Shown piece after piece: positions 47,062-57,125 of a DNA stretch of 64,000 nt. The translations under genes were made by a program, and so were the position numbers. The notes beneath the pieces were generated by a model. That model searched no databases and was not told where the DNA came from. It was given only the letters and a program-made list of their open reading frames with translations. The stretch is taken from assembly GCA_019044685.2 (NCBI GenBank), contig JAGTXX020000014.1, positions 434,001 through 498,000 of the forward strand. Direction: 5' to 3'. Within the stretch, counting starts at the first letter, position 1; each line of letters starts with the position of its first letter. This stretch comes from Nannochloris sp. 'desiccata' (lineage: Eukaryota > Chlorophyta > Trebouxiophyceae > Chlorellales > Chlorellaceae).

Positions 47062-49138
47062 ATGTGGGAATATTGGTAAGATACATATCATTCCCGACCA
47101 TAAACAAATCACCCGAAAAGCGCGGCTACACATCCAGCTAATTATCAACTTGCTCTCACAACCACAATTCCCGACCCTTTGCTTTTTTAAATACAGGAGG
47201 CACAAGAAGACTTCTAATGAGGAGGATCTCGCTCGTATTCCTTCCTTAGATCTCACTCCTGAACAGAATATGGCTGCTGTAGAAGAAGAAACTGTCGTTC
47301 CTACCGGCCCAGAACATCATCACCAAGATCAAGATGACGGGGTTGCCTTGTCTCAAGATGCTTCCCAAGCTCACATTTATTTTAAAGATTTAAAGCTTTT
47401 GGCACACGACGACCATGGCGAGTCTGAAGAGGAAGAGGAACAAGTTATACCAGCTAAAGCGTATTCCGCTCTAGCTGATGAAATATCCGATCCAGGCAGT
47501 GCTGCAACAAGCCCGATGGCCGATGGCACTCCCCGCCCCAGTTCTCGCCGTCGAGGTAAACGAGTCGACAGACAAAAACTTGTCATTATTCTGGTCGGTC
47601 TGCCCGCGCGCGGGAAAACCTTCATTTGCAATAAAATTATGTGTTACTTCAATTGGCTGGGGCACCCAACTCGGCATTTTAATGTGGGTAATTACCGACG
47701 GCAACAAGCAGGGGAGAGCTCACAACAGAATGCAGAATTTTTCGATCCTAGTAATCCAGAAGGTGCTGCCGCTCGTCAACGTGCTTTAGTAGCTGCTCTA
47801 GACGATATGGAAATGTGGTTAGAATCAGATTCTTCCCAGGTTGCGATCTTTGACGCGACAAATTCCACAACTGAAAGAAGAAAATTTTTACGAGATCGAT
47901 TTCACGGCCGCTGGGAGTACATGTTTTTAGAAAGTATTTGCAACGATCCAGCTGTATTGGAAAAAAATTACCGTATGAAAATGAGATTTAGTCCGGATTA
48001 CGCTGGAATCGATGTGGATACTGCATTAGCTGATTTTAAAGAAAGAATTGCAAAGTACGAAAGCGTTTACAAAACAATGACAGATCGTACAATGCATTAC
48101 GTAAAGCTAATTGATATGGTTACGGGACGGGGCCATATGGATGTTAACCGTATTTCAGGTTATATTCCAGGTAAAATGGTATTCTACTTGATGCAAGTGT
48201 GCAAAGCCCTGGGGAGATCAAGAAGAATCTGGCTGACTCGTCACGGAGAGTCTCAGTTCAATGTGACTGGCAAAATTGGCGGAAATAGTTTATTGAGTCC
48301 CCGTGGAGCTGCGTATTCACAATTATTACCTGCTGTATTGAGTTCCCGTGTCCCCACAGGATCTACAGGCCGACCAATCCCGGTAGCGGTTTGGACTTCC
48401 ACCTTAAATCGCACCATTGCCACCGCTGCAGGGTTGCCCTACCCAAAAGTGCAGTGGAAGGCTCTTGATGAGATCCAAGCTGGCGTGTGTGATGGCATGA
48501 CATATAGAGAAGTTAAAGACAAACTACTTGCTGAGCATGCTGCGCGAAAAGAAGATAAACTCCGCTATCGTTACCCTTCTGGAGAGTCATACATGGATGT
48601 TATACAACGCCTCGAGCCAGTTGTTATTGAGGTAGAAAGAGAACGGGAGTGTACATGCATTGTAGCTCATCAAGCAGTCCTTCGTGCGTTGTATGGGTAC
48701 TTTATGAATAGGAATTTAGAGGATGTACCTCGTATTGAGATCCCTTTACATACTTTGATTGAGCTGGTGCCCAAAGCTGACGGGACCATGGCGGAGACCA
48801 GATTCCATATAGACGTTGATAGAGCACTACAAATGACTGGATATGTCGATTTAGATTACGTAACCCGGTCATATTGTGGAAGTACGTCTGAAGAAGAGGA
48901 TGAAGCTGTGCCCCCGAGTGAAGAGGCGATGGCGGCGAGAAGGGCAAGTTTTGATGCTCATAGAAAAACCGGAAGCGGGAACCCTGATGGCAGTGGCTTC
49001 GAAGGGAGTGGGCATGGTGGTGTTAATAATGGAATGGTGAGGAAATCGTTATCTATGGCGGATTTGGCTGCAGCTGATCTAGTGATTGCGAGAGAAGTCT
49101 CGGAACAAGAACAACAACAACAACAACAACAATCTTGA
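47062..49138 (+). CDS. 6-phosphofructo-2-kinase/fructose-2,6-bisphosphatase
   Basis: Bifunctional enzyme setting fructose-2,6-bisphosphate, the switch between glycolysis and gluconeogenesis in the cytosol. Exon 2 (47197-49138) holds nearly everything. A 14-nt first exon (47062-47075, encoding MWEYW across the junction) is inferred from an ATG followed by GTAAGA and a TACAG acceptor; the next in-frame ATG is at 47271. Total 651 aa. Kinase: KLVIILVGLPARGKTFICNK, FNVGNYRRQQAG, DATNSTTERRKFLRDR. Phosphatase: RIWLTRHGESQFNVTGKIGG, TSTLNRTIATAAG, and catalytic His in CIVAHQAVLRALYGYF. No starch-binding domain of plant F2KP is present. The tail carries poly-Gln. Confidence 0.9.
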
Positions 49139-49339
49139 GAGAGAATAATAATCCGTAAAATGTTTTGAATAATTTTTAAAGGGTTTACAATTTTTTATTG
49201 CTTTTAATTAGGAAAAAGAGAGAAGAAACGTGCTTGATCATTATGTTGCTCTAATAATTAATAGTGGTATTAATGTATACAATTAGCAAAAAGAGGAGGA
49301 AAAAGTGTACCTATAGTTTTTTTTTCGTTTTTTTACTTT

Positions 49340-50579
49340 TTAGCTCACTCTTTTGAGCACCCGCTGCACAGCAGATCTCATCTCACTTGCCGACATCTCA
49401 GTCACCACATTGATCTCTTGTACAACCCTACCAGCTCGTGCTACAAGACTAAATCCGTTCGCTAACGCTTCTTTACTGATCCAAAGCTCCAAATCTTGAC
49501 TTACTGTGCGCTGTTCCTCAACTCTACGCCCCAAATTTACTTCAACCACGCCATTTTCCTTTGCCAACTCCTCTAAAACGTCTTCAACTCCTGTGGGAAC
49601 TGAAGCAGAAACAGCGCCAACATTGGCGAATCCGGCTCCATTTTCTAATGGAAGTACCTTATCTAGAGTCTCTTTTAAAGGATCTTCTTCAAGTCGTTTA
49701 GTGGAGACGACAACTTTTGCTTGAGGTGGAGGGTTGACATATTTAACCATTGCCGTAACTTGTTGCCCCTTTGTGAGTTTACTGTTAACGGTAGAGATCC
49801 AATCCCATGAAATCTCACGTAATGGGAGGATAACGTCAGTGCCAGCGAGGGATTCTGGCTGTTCTACTTCTACAAAGGCGCCGAAATTATGGAGAGAGGT
49901 GACGGTGCCGGAGACGACATCGCCTGGAGTCAGTTCACGAGAGGCTTTATCAAGCATAGCTGCCTTTTCACTGCATATTAATCTGCGTTCCGGTACGACA
50001 ACTTGTGTGACTTTAAGGGTAAGAGGTTTTCCGACCAGAACTTCAGTCCATTTTTCACGATCAATGTTGGCGAGCATTGCTCTGTTCATTAATTTGTAAG
50101 GAACAAAGCCGTTAAGCTTGCCTACACGGACGATAGCGCCGCTTTTGTTGACTGCGGTAATATCAGCCGAGAAAATCTCTCCAGATTGTAACAAATCGAT
50201 AGCTTCTTGCCATGCGGGAGTTACAGCGTCGGGGCGGGACCCGAGGGTGACTCCTCCTGCTGCTGCAGGGACAGGAGCGGGAGCGGGTTCAGAGGCTGCT
50301 GCTGCAGGCTCTTGCTTTTCTCTTGCAGTGGCATTGCATGCGATAGAAGGTCTGGAAACCGTGAGCTGACGCACGCAAGGGGTTTGTGTGAAAAAGGCAG
50401 GGGGTGTCTTGGCGGGAGCCACAGAAGCCTGAAGAAATGGAAAAAAATTGAGGTGAAGTGTCATTTGTGTACAGTAAATATGGGTAATATAGGGTTGGTG
50501 AAAGTGCATGAGAACTGCAGCTTGCCTTGGGAGCCACAGGGGCAGCCGTCAAAGGAAGTAATCCTAGGCAAGTATTCAT
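49340..50579 (-). CDS. Plastid S1-domain RNA-binding protein, ribosomal protein S1-like
   Basis: Exon 1 is 50579-50526 (MNTCLGLLPLTAAPVAPK) and exon 2 is 50428-49340, giving 380 aa. The N-terminus is transit-peptide-like. The intron begins GCAAGC after AAG and ends TTCAG: a GC-AG intron, required to keep frame. A first S1 domain starts near 101 (GEIFSADITAVNKSGAIVRV) and a second near 195 (GDVVSGTVTSLHNFGAFVEV). The C-terminal third (VEVNLGRRVEEQRTVSQDLE, then LWISKEALANGF) is not S1-like and is not recognised. It may be a plastid ribosomal S1 homologue or an S1-type mRNA-binding factor; sequence alone does not decide. Confidence 0.8.
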
Positions 50580-50994
50580 GGTTTATAATTTCTGGGGTCT
50601 ACGAGCGACAGGGAGGTAAATTGAAGGTGTTTATATCTTCAATTTCAGTGATCAATTTATTCTTAGGTCACAAGCGCTTCCAGTTGAAGTTTAATGGGGG
50701 CTTTGAATTAAAATTGAAAGATTTCACCGACAAAATTGGCCTGAAAGGAAGACGTAGATGCCGAGTCTAGGACGCTAAAGTCACTTACGAAAGTCCAAAT
50801 TAGGCAATGTGCGACGTGCTAACAGCGTTCGTTCATATTTTTCCATTCTGTGGGCCAGCAATAGGGCGCTGTGCATCAAAGCTGCTCTTTATCAATTCCC
50901 GAAAGAGCTAGAATACAGTGCATTTGCCTTCAAACTTGCTCTTCGTTATTATTAGATTATAAAGTACTCATACAGATACGCTAGAATCTCAGAA
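50580..50994. other. Divergent promoter region of S1 protein and PDH E1-beta genes
   Basis: Spacer of 415 bp between start codons of two plastid-protein genes. The plus-strand ORF across 50207-50770 is a shadow of the S1 gene and has no recognisable domain. Confidence 0.5.
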
Positions 50995-52262
50995 ATGGCT
51001 GCAGTTGGTTGCATGTCTGCCCAGAACGGCAGGGCTGCCACCTTCAAGGCTAGCAAGCTGTCTTCTCGGGCGAACGTTGTTCGCGCAATATCTGTCAGCC
51101 GCAACGCAGGCACAGGTAAGCAAAGTGCGATCGCGGCAATGCCTTTAAAGACAAGAAAGATCAACCAATTTCCATTCGACTGGCCAAAGAATCATGCCGT
51201 TGACACCTCATTTTGATACCGTATTCCATTGCAGTGCGCTCTACTCGCTCTTCCGTCGTAGTTAAGGCCGAAAAGAAGGAGTTGATGATGTGGGAGTCTC
51301 TCCGTGAGGGACTTGATGAAGAAATGGAACGCGACCCCACTGTCTGCATGATGGGTGAAGACGTCGGTCACTATGGTGGTTCTTACAAAGTGTCTTATGG
51401 TCTTTACAAAAAGTATGGAGAAATGCGTCTCCTTGATACCCCTATTTGCGAAAATGGCTTCATGGGTATGGGTGTCGGTGCCGCTATGACTGGTTTGAGA
51501 CCCATTGTTGAAGGAATGAACATGGGATTCCTTCTTTTGGCTTTCAACCAGATCTCTAATAACTGCGGTATGCTTCACTATACCTCTGGTGGCCAATACA
51601 AGGTCCCTATGGTTATCCGTGGGCCCGGTGGTGTTGGTCGCCAACTTGGTGCTGAACATTCTCAGCGTCTTGAATCTTATTTCCAATCTATTCCAGGTGT
51701 TCAGCTTGTCGCTTGTTCCACTGCTAAAAATGCAAAGGCTCTCCTCAAGGCTGCTATCCGTTCTGATAATCCTATTATCTTCTTCGAGCACGTGTTGTTA
51801 TATAATGTCAAGGGCGAGGTCGAGGGACCTGATTACTGCCAATCTCTTGAACAAGCAGAAATGGTCCGTACGGGAACAGATGTATCTATTTTCTGCTACT
51901 CTCGTATGCGCTATGTCGTTATGCAAGCGGTTGCTCAGCTTGAGAAGGAAGGATATAACCCTGAGGTCATCGATTTGATCTCTTTAAAACCTTTCGACAT
52001 GCACACGATTTCTAATTCAATTAAGAAGACCAGAAAGGCAATTATTGTAGAAGAGTGCATGAAGACTGGAGGTATTGGTGCGTCTTTATCTGCTGTTATT
52101 CATGAATCTCTGTTCAACGATCTCGATCACGAGGTTATCCGACTTTCTTCCCAGGATGTACCGACATCTTATGCCTATGAGCTTGAGGCAGCAACTATTG
52201 TACAGCCTGAGCAGGTGATGGATGCTGTACGCAGGATCGTAGGTACAAAGGTAGCTGCTTAA
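50995..52262 (+). CDS. Plastid pyruvate dehydrogenase E1 beta subunit
   Basis: With E1-alpha it decarboxylates pyruvate in the plastid to supply acetyl-CoA for fatty-acid synthesis. Exon 1 is 50995-51115 and exon 2 is 51235-52262 (382 aa). The first ~55 residues ([20 protein letters not shown] and after) are a transit peptide. Family blocks: [77 protein letters not shown] and [12 protein letters not shown]. Similarity is closest to the red/green plastid form, not the mitochondrial one. It fits with FabG at 22.7 kb in the same pathway. Confidence 0.95.
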
Positions 52263-52951
52263 GCTTAAGATAGCTAGTCGCCTTATTATTGAGAAGAAAG
52301 AAAAAGATATATGTTTTTTTTTTGAGGAAAAACAATTGAGCGGCAGGGGTTGAGGGGATTGATTTTGGTTTCTGTTACAGCTCCTACCGCTGATCTTGCC
52401 TCTGCTCATTTCACAACCCACCTATGTATACAGAGAACCAAGATTTGTTTTCTATTTTAGACATATCAACAATTTATACTTTGATGCACTTCATTTTTTC
52501 TTCTGATTTGCTGCTTTCGTAATACGAATAGAAAATTTCCCTCTTGAAACAAGCTTCTGCCTACTTTAACGAAAACTATTGACAGAACTCTCAAGCATAT
52601 AAAAAGCGCATTAAGGCTACTTTTTTTACACAGTTTTACAGTCTCTTAAGAAAGCAAGGAGGGGATTAATAAAAAAGCAAGAAAAGAAAACGCTGAATAG
52701 AAAAAGCAAAGGGGAGGAAACATTCATTTCTCGAGTTAATTTTTATGAATCAATAATCTCATCTGGAGGAATACTAGATAAACTGAGCAAAAGACAACTT
52801 AATACTGTGATTTGGGAGCTAGAGACTCCCAATAAGCATCATTAAATTTACTTTTCATCTTATTAAATAGTACCCTCCCTCATTTTTGTACGGGTTATTA
52901 TAGGTCAATAATAAAAGAATCAAGGGAGCCGAGTGAAGGAGGCACTTGAGT
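52263..52951. other. Intergenic between convergent genes
   Basis: AT-rich 3' regions of the PDH E1-beta and CURT1 genes. No ORF, RNA gene or repeat recognised; purine-rich stretches lie at 52650-52720. Confidence 0.5.
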
Positions 52952-53701
52952 TTACAAGTTGAGCCCGATGTCCTTTGCGAAGCCCTTGACCTGAGAGATC
53001 AACTTCTCCTTTTCACCCTCGACAGCAATTAGGCGATAAGTCGTCCAGCCAGAGAAGGTGAGGCCGATGAGCTCAAAGACAGTAGAGAACAAGGGCAAGT
53101 GGTCGACGGCAGTGACGACGGTGTTGGCAAAGTAGAGGGCCAAGATAGCACCGAAGCCAACAGCGACGAGAGTGGGCTTCTCTTCAGAGGCCTCCCAGTA
53201 GGCAGCGACTTTGTCAACGATCTCATTGGCGGTGGTGCTGACGGTGTCAACGACATCCTTGCCGGCTTCCTTTATCTCGTCGTCACGGAAAGCGCGGACG
53301 ACGGAGACGCGGCGGGAAGCACCTGATTGATAAGAGAAGAGAAAGGAGAGAGGATCAATTAAACGCGGCAAAGCATCCAGACAGCAAAGTCAAGGTATTA
53401 AGCCAGAACCAAAGGCAGATATTCTGCAGTATCAACTTACCAACACGGATGGTGGAGCGGCGAGTAGCTCTGCAAATACAAGGAGGAAGCAAGCAAGAAG
53501 CAGTATGATTAGATTGGATCCCAAACAAATCCCAACTTTGAAGCAAGAAGCAACGTTGAAATTCTATTGCATGCTACTTCAATATTATTTTCGGGCCTTT
53601 GAGGCAAACTGGCACCCTATGTGAATGGGTTTCAACGATCAGTGCAATTCTTACCTGAGAGGGGCGGCAGCGGCCCTGAGAGTGGAAGTGATGGCAACCA
53701 T
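52952..53701 (-). CDS. Curvature thylakoid 1 (CURT1/CAAD-domain) protein
   Basis: CURT1 proteins bend thylakoid margins. Three exons (53701-53655, a 29-nt exon 53469-53441, and 53322-52952) give 148 aa. The N-terminal ~35 residues, spread over the first two exons, are a transit peptide (MVAITSTLRAAAAPLRATRR). The CAAD domain has an amphipathic helix (IVDKVAAYWEASEEKPTLVA), two membrane segments (VGFGAILALYFANTVVTAV; LIGLTFSGWTTYRLIAVEG) and a final amphipathic helix (EKEKLISQVKGFAKDIGLNL). Length and layout match the family. Confidence 0.92.
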
Positions 53702-53985
53702 GGTGAATATAGAAGGTTTGAGGGTTGAAGAAAATAAAGGAGTTTAGTTTGAAGGGGCTTGGTGAGCAGATTTGGTGAAGATCTCTCTGGAATTCAAATG
53801 AAAACTTTTCATTTCTTGAAGAAAGAACGAAAACGATGGCAAAGTGGTGAATAATTGCAAGCCAGGTAAGTCTGCATTAATATTGAATCGACCGTAAAAA
53901 CCACAATAATCCCAGAACGCGAGCAAGACTGATTATTGCTTGAAGAATTTATATCGCACATTTGCTCTTCAAGTTCACATTTCAC

Positions 53986-55065
53986 ATGCTTGCAAATCTT
54001 GGGGCTTCCCGTGGCCTACTAACCAATAATTATGTTCCACTAAGTGGTTCGCATCAGTTTAGATTCAGCAGAATATCGCTGCCACGCAATGACAAAACTT
54101 CATCTCGATGTCTGCCACCACCGCCAGCGGCCCTGCCACGGTCTATAATCCATCTTCCTACCTGCCAAGCTGGCAGACCTTCAGGTGGTCAAAGACGTCC
54201 TAGCTCTTCCCAGCCTCGTAGATTCCGTAAACAAGGTGAAAATTCCTCAAATGCTACTTCTTCTTCCAATGGTAAACAGAGATTGAATAAAGCGCTCGCC
54301 GCTACTGGCGTTGCTTCCAGAAGAGGGGCCGATGAAATGATCTTCGCTGGTCGTGTCGCTGTCAACGGATCTGTCGTAAAAGAACCAGGTATCCAAATAG
54401 ATCTCTCAAAGGATAAACTCGCTTTAGATGGAAAAGTCGTTTCCACCATGGCGGCAAATAAAAAATATTATTTTGCCCTAAACAAGCCCAAAGGGTATAT
54501 CTGTAGCAACAAAGGGGACGGTTCTGAAGGCTCTGGGGATAGACTCGTCATAGATTTATTCGAAGAATGGCTTAAAGGGTGGAAATACAGACATCCTGGC
54601 TCTGGAGCGCCACCTCGTCTGTTCACCGTTGGCCGACTCGATGTGGCCAGTGTTGGGCTTGTTTTCATCACTAATGACGGTGATTGGGCTCAATCTATCC
54701 AACATCCCTCTTCAGAATTAACCAAAGAGTATAGCATCACTTTAAATAGAAGGCCAGGCAAAGTAGAAATGGAGGCACTAACAGCAGGTTGTATGCTCGA
54801 TGGCAGTCAAGTAAATCCAATTGCTGTTGCCTTTGATGATTCTGACGCATCAAAACAGCATAGAATTCGTATGATATTGGCCGAGGGGAAGAATAGAGAG
54901 GTCCGAAGGTTGGCAGAAGCTGCAGGAATGGAGGTGAGGCAACTTAGGAGAATTAGAGTAGGTGGGTATCGATTGCCGAGAGGGTTGCAGTTCGGACAAT
55001 TTGTGGAGTTACGGCCTTGGGAGATAAGACGAGTATTAGATAAAGGAGCTGATAGGAATGTATAG
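53986..55065 (+). CDS. RsuA/RluB-type rRNA pseudouridine synthase, organellar
   Basis: Converts a uridine of rRNA to pseudouridine. Single exon, 359 aa from the ATG at 53986. The first ~95 residues are Ser/Arg/Pro-rich, as in an organelle-targeting peptide. An S4 RNA-binding domain follows (QRLNKALAATGVASRRGADE, FAGRVAVNGSVV). The catalytic domain has the Asp in FTVGRLDVASVGLVFITNDG, YFALNKPKGYICS, and the C-terminal IRMILAEGKNREVRRLAEAA. All expected catalytic features are present. Most likely acts on plastid rRNA. Confidence 0.9.
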   Translation: MLANLGASRGLLTNNYVPLSGSHQFRFSRISLPRNDKTSSRCLPPPPAALPRSIIHLPTCQAGRPSGGQRRPSSSQPRRFRKQGENSSNATSSSNGKQRLNKALAATGVASRRGADEMIFAGRVAVNGSVVKEPGIQIDLSKDKLALDGKVVSTMAANKKYYFALNKPKGYICSNKGDGSEGSGDRLVIDLFEEWLKGWKYRHPGSGAPPRLFTVGRLDVASVGLVFITNDGDWAQSIQHPSSELTKEYSITLNRRPGKVEMEALTAGCMLDGSQVNPIAVAFDDSDASKQHRIRMILAEGKNREVRRLAEAAGMEVRQLRRIRVGGYRLPRGLQFGQFVELRPWEIRRVLDKGADRNV

Positions 55066-55562
55066 GATTAGATTTCAAGTACTTGATTCCAGCCTTGAAG
55101 TTGAGCTCATAAAAGTTTTCGAGCTTTCCATTTTTTTTGCAAACCTCACCCTTGCTGTCCCGACATGTTGTTCATACTACGTACACTGTGCTACTTGTTG
55201 TCTGCCAATCTGCATGCCTTTACTTTCTGCTATTCTATTCTATTCTATGCTATTCTGCTGCTGTGACTTTACATGATACATGCTCTTTATGAGGGGGGAG
55301 GGTCTGATCGCCTTGGGGTCCTGAGTGATGCAACCTCTGTAGTGGCGATCTAAAAACGTTGTAATAATCCAATCAATTAATCAAGGCTGGGGAACCGGAC
55401 ATAATGCTAGTAGTATACTGTTTATACGCCTACACAATCGATTCCATTTTGTAATGGATGCATCTTCTATACTGGTTATTGCTGTTACTTTCGCTGCCTT
55501 TCCTATTCAACAAACAGCCCCGCTTGTACACACCTTTGTCGTACCTCTTCAACAATCGTTTC
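55066..55562. other. Intergenic, contains the second copy of a 60-bp duplication
   Basis: Between the convergent pseudouridine synthase and PPCDC genes. Holds a CTATT-type microsatellite near 55230-55255 and one copy of the 60-bp repeat described separately. The 12-mer CCTTGGGGTCCT near 55312 also occurs at the 3' end of the retrotransposon (62331 region), which may be coincidence. Confidence 0.5.
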
Positions 55563-55620
55563 CTATTCAACAAACAGCCCCGCTTGTACACACCTTTGTC
55601 GTACCTCTTCAACAATCGTT
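55501..55620. repeat. Perfect 60-bp tandem duplication spanning the PPCDC stop codon
   Basis: Positions 55501-55560 and 55561-55620 are identical base for base. The right copy contains the last ~19 codons and stop of PPCDC (minus strand). The left copy lies just after the stop and repeats the same coding text, including its own stop in the same frame. Confidence 0.98.
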
Positions 55621-56471
55621 TCTACACTCGCCATCCCTCCATGCCCTACATCCCCACAGGCCAGCTTCTTCGCAACTGGTTCTATCACTGATACAAACCC
55701 TAATTTCCCTAAACTGGTCAGATGCTGACTGGTGAAAGGACTTTCCCACATATATGTATTCATCGCTGGTGCTACAAGGACAGGTTTTGTACTATCCCAA
55801 GCTCGTACGACACACGTCAGCAAATTGTCACATAGTCCATTCGCCATTTTAGCGAGCGTGTTAGCAGATAATGGCGCTATAAGTAATAAATCTGCCCATC
55901 GACGGAGTTCTATATGCACTACAGGGTCTCCCACTGCTTTCCAATTTCGCCACTCATCCTCGTCGGTAAGAACCGGGCAGCATTGTTGAGGTAATTCTGC
56001 CTCGTTGAAGAAGTGCCGGGCAGATTTAGTGGACACGATGTGTACGTCGGCAAATTCTAGGAGTAATTTAGTTATTTCAGTGAGTTTGATGGTAGCAACG
56101 CTGCCAGAAACGCCAACAAGAATGCGAGGACGGCGGGAGAGAAAAATGCCGGCACCATGAGCACCGCCTCCACCATCTAGATTTTCTTCTTGTTCTGTTG
56201 CTCCTCCTCCTAATGGGATTCCAGCAATGACAATAGGTGCCCTATTTGCACGGTTTGAAGAAGCGTCCGCATCAGCTTCTTGGGCTACTTGCTGTACCAA
56301 CGCATCCGCTGCAGGTGTGCTACCCCCCGGGCGGATGGGAGCTAGTCCAGATCCAGTTGCTGTTCCTGTTGTTGTTCCTGGGTGGGTACCGCCAAGGGCT
56401 GCAACGCCTGCAGAAGGAAGATTCGATTGTTCGTCTCCTGTATATGCTGCAATTAATGGAGAGTCTGCCAT
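55563..56471 (-). CDS. Phosphopantothenoylcysteine decarboxylase (PPCDC/HAL3 type)
   Basis: Flavoprotein that decarboxylates 4'-phosphopantothenoylcysteine in coenzyme A synthesis. Single exon, 302 aa. The first ~125 residues are Gly/Ala/Thr-rich and not conserved. The flavoprotein core begins RILVGVSGSVATIKLTEITK. The active-site His is in VVHIELRRWADLLLIAPLSA, the substrate clamp is APAMNTYMWESPFT, and the catalytic Cys is in LACGDVGHGGMA. The stop codon lies within a perfect 60-bp tandem duplication. The start is 19 nt after the stop of CMC2 on the same strand. Confidence 0.92.
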   Translation of the reverse strand: MADSPLIAAYTGDEQSNLPSAGVAALGGTHPGTTTGTATGSGLAPIRPGGSTPAADALVQQVAQEADADASSNRANRAPIVIAGIPLGGGATEQEENLDGGGGAHGAGIFLSRRPRILVGVSGSVATIKLTEITKLLLEFADVHIVSTKSARHFFNEAELPQQCCPVLTDEDEWRNWKAVGDPVVHIELRRWADLLLIAPLSANTLAKMANGLCDNLLTCVVRAWDSTKPVLVAPAMNTYMWESPFTSQHLTSLGKLGFVSVIEPVAKKLACGDVGHGGMASVETIVEEVRQRCVQAGLFVE

Positions 56472-56490
56472 ATTTAATTTGCTAATTTGA

Positions 56491-56874
56491 TTATTTTATT
56501 ACTTTTTCTTGTTCTTTTTGCTTTGCCGCTTCCTTGGCGGCAATCCGAGCAAGGAACCTTTTCCGTTCTTCTTTTGCCTTCTCCTGGTTTTTCTTTCGAT
56601 TGATCTTCTTTTCTTCACGGAAACAACGGTCTAAAGCCCACTTTTGGTCGTTACAGACGCCAACAAACTTGGCAATGGGGTGATCGTTGTGGCACTTGAT
56701 CAACGCTTCAATTACCTGATGACAAAATGCGTTCAAATTAGTGTGGGAAAATAGATTTTAAGAAATATAAGTTATGCAGATGGTATCAGAGAATCCATTC
56801 AATTCAAACCAAGACACCTGGAAGCTCACCTCTTTGCAATGAGGATGCCTTGAGATGTGTAAAGGAGGGTGCAT
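56491..56874 (-). CDS. CMC2: COX assembly mitochondrial protein 2 (CMC2), twin-CX9C
   Basis: Small intermembrane-space protein needed for cytochrome c oxidase assembly. Exons 56874-56830 and 56715-56491 give 89 aa. The N-terminus MHPPLHISRHPHCKEVIEAL and the twin cysteine motifs (C at HCKEVIEALIKC and VCNDQKWALDRC) match CMC2. The C-terminal ~35 residues form a Lys/Glu-rich helix. It is followed on the same strand by PPCDC with a 19-nt gap. Confidence 0.92.
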
Positions 56875-57125
56875 TCTCTCGTGATTACAAGAAACTCTGG
56901 CAAGGAGACTTCTCTTGGTGCACAGTAGATTTACTCAAACACATCACAGAGTAAACAAAATTAATTTTATGGGGTTTGTAAAGACCATATGAGGCTGAAA
57001 CTCAAAAAAAAAGAAATGCTTTCAACAAATTTGCTCGAATAGTTCTGTCTGATTCTGAGAACTTCAAAATAAAACACCCTATAAAGAATACAATTTGCAC
57101 CTCCCCCGCTACGGTCCTAAATGCC

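Noticed and set aside
50207..50770. 187-codon plus-strand ORF upstream of PDH E1-beta
   Set aside because: It starts inside the S1 gene on the other strand and runs into non-coding DNA, with no recognisable domain.
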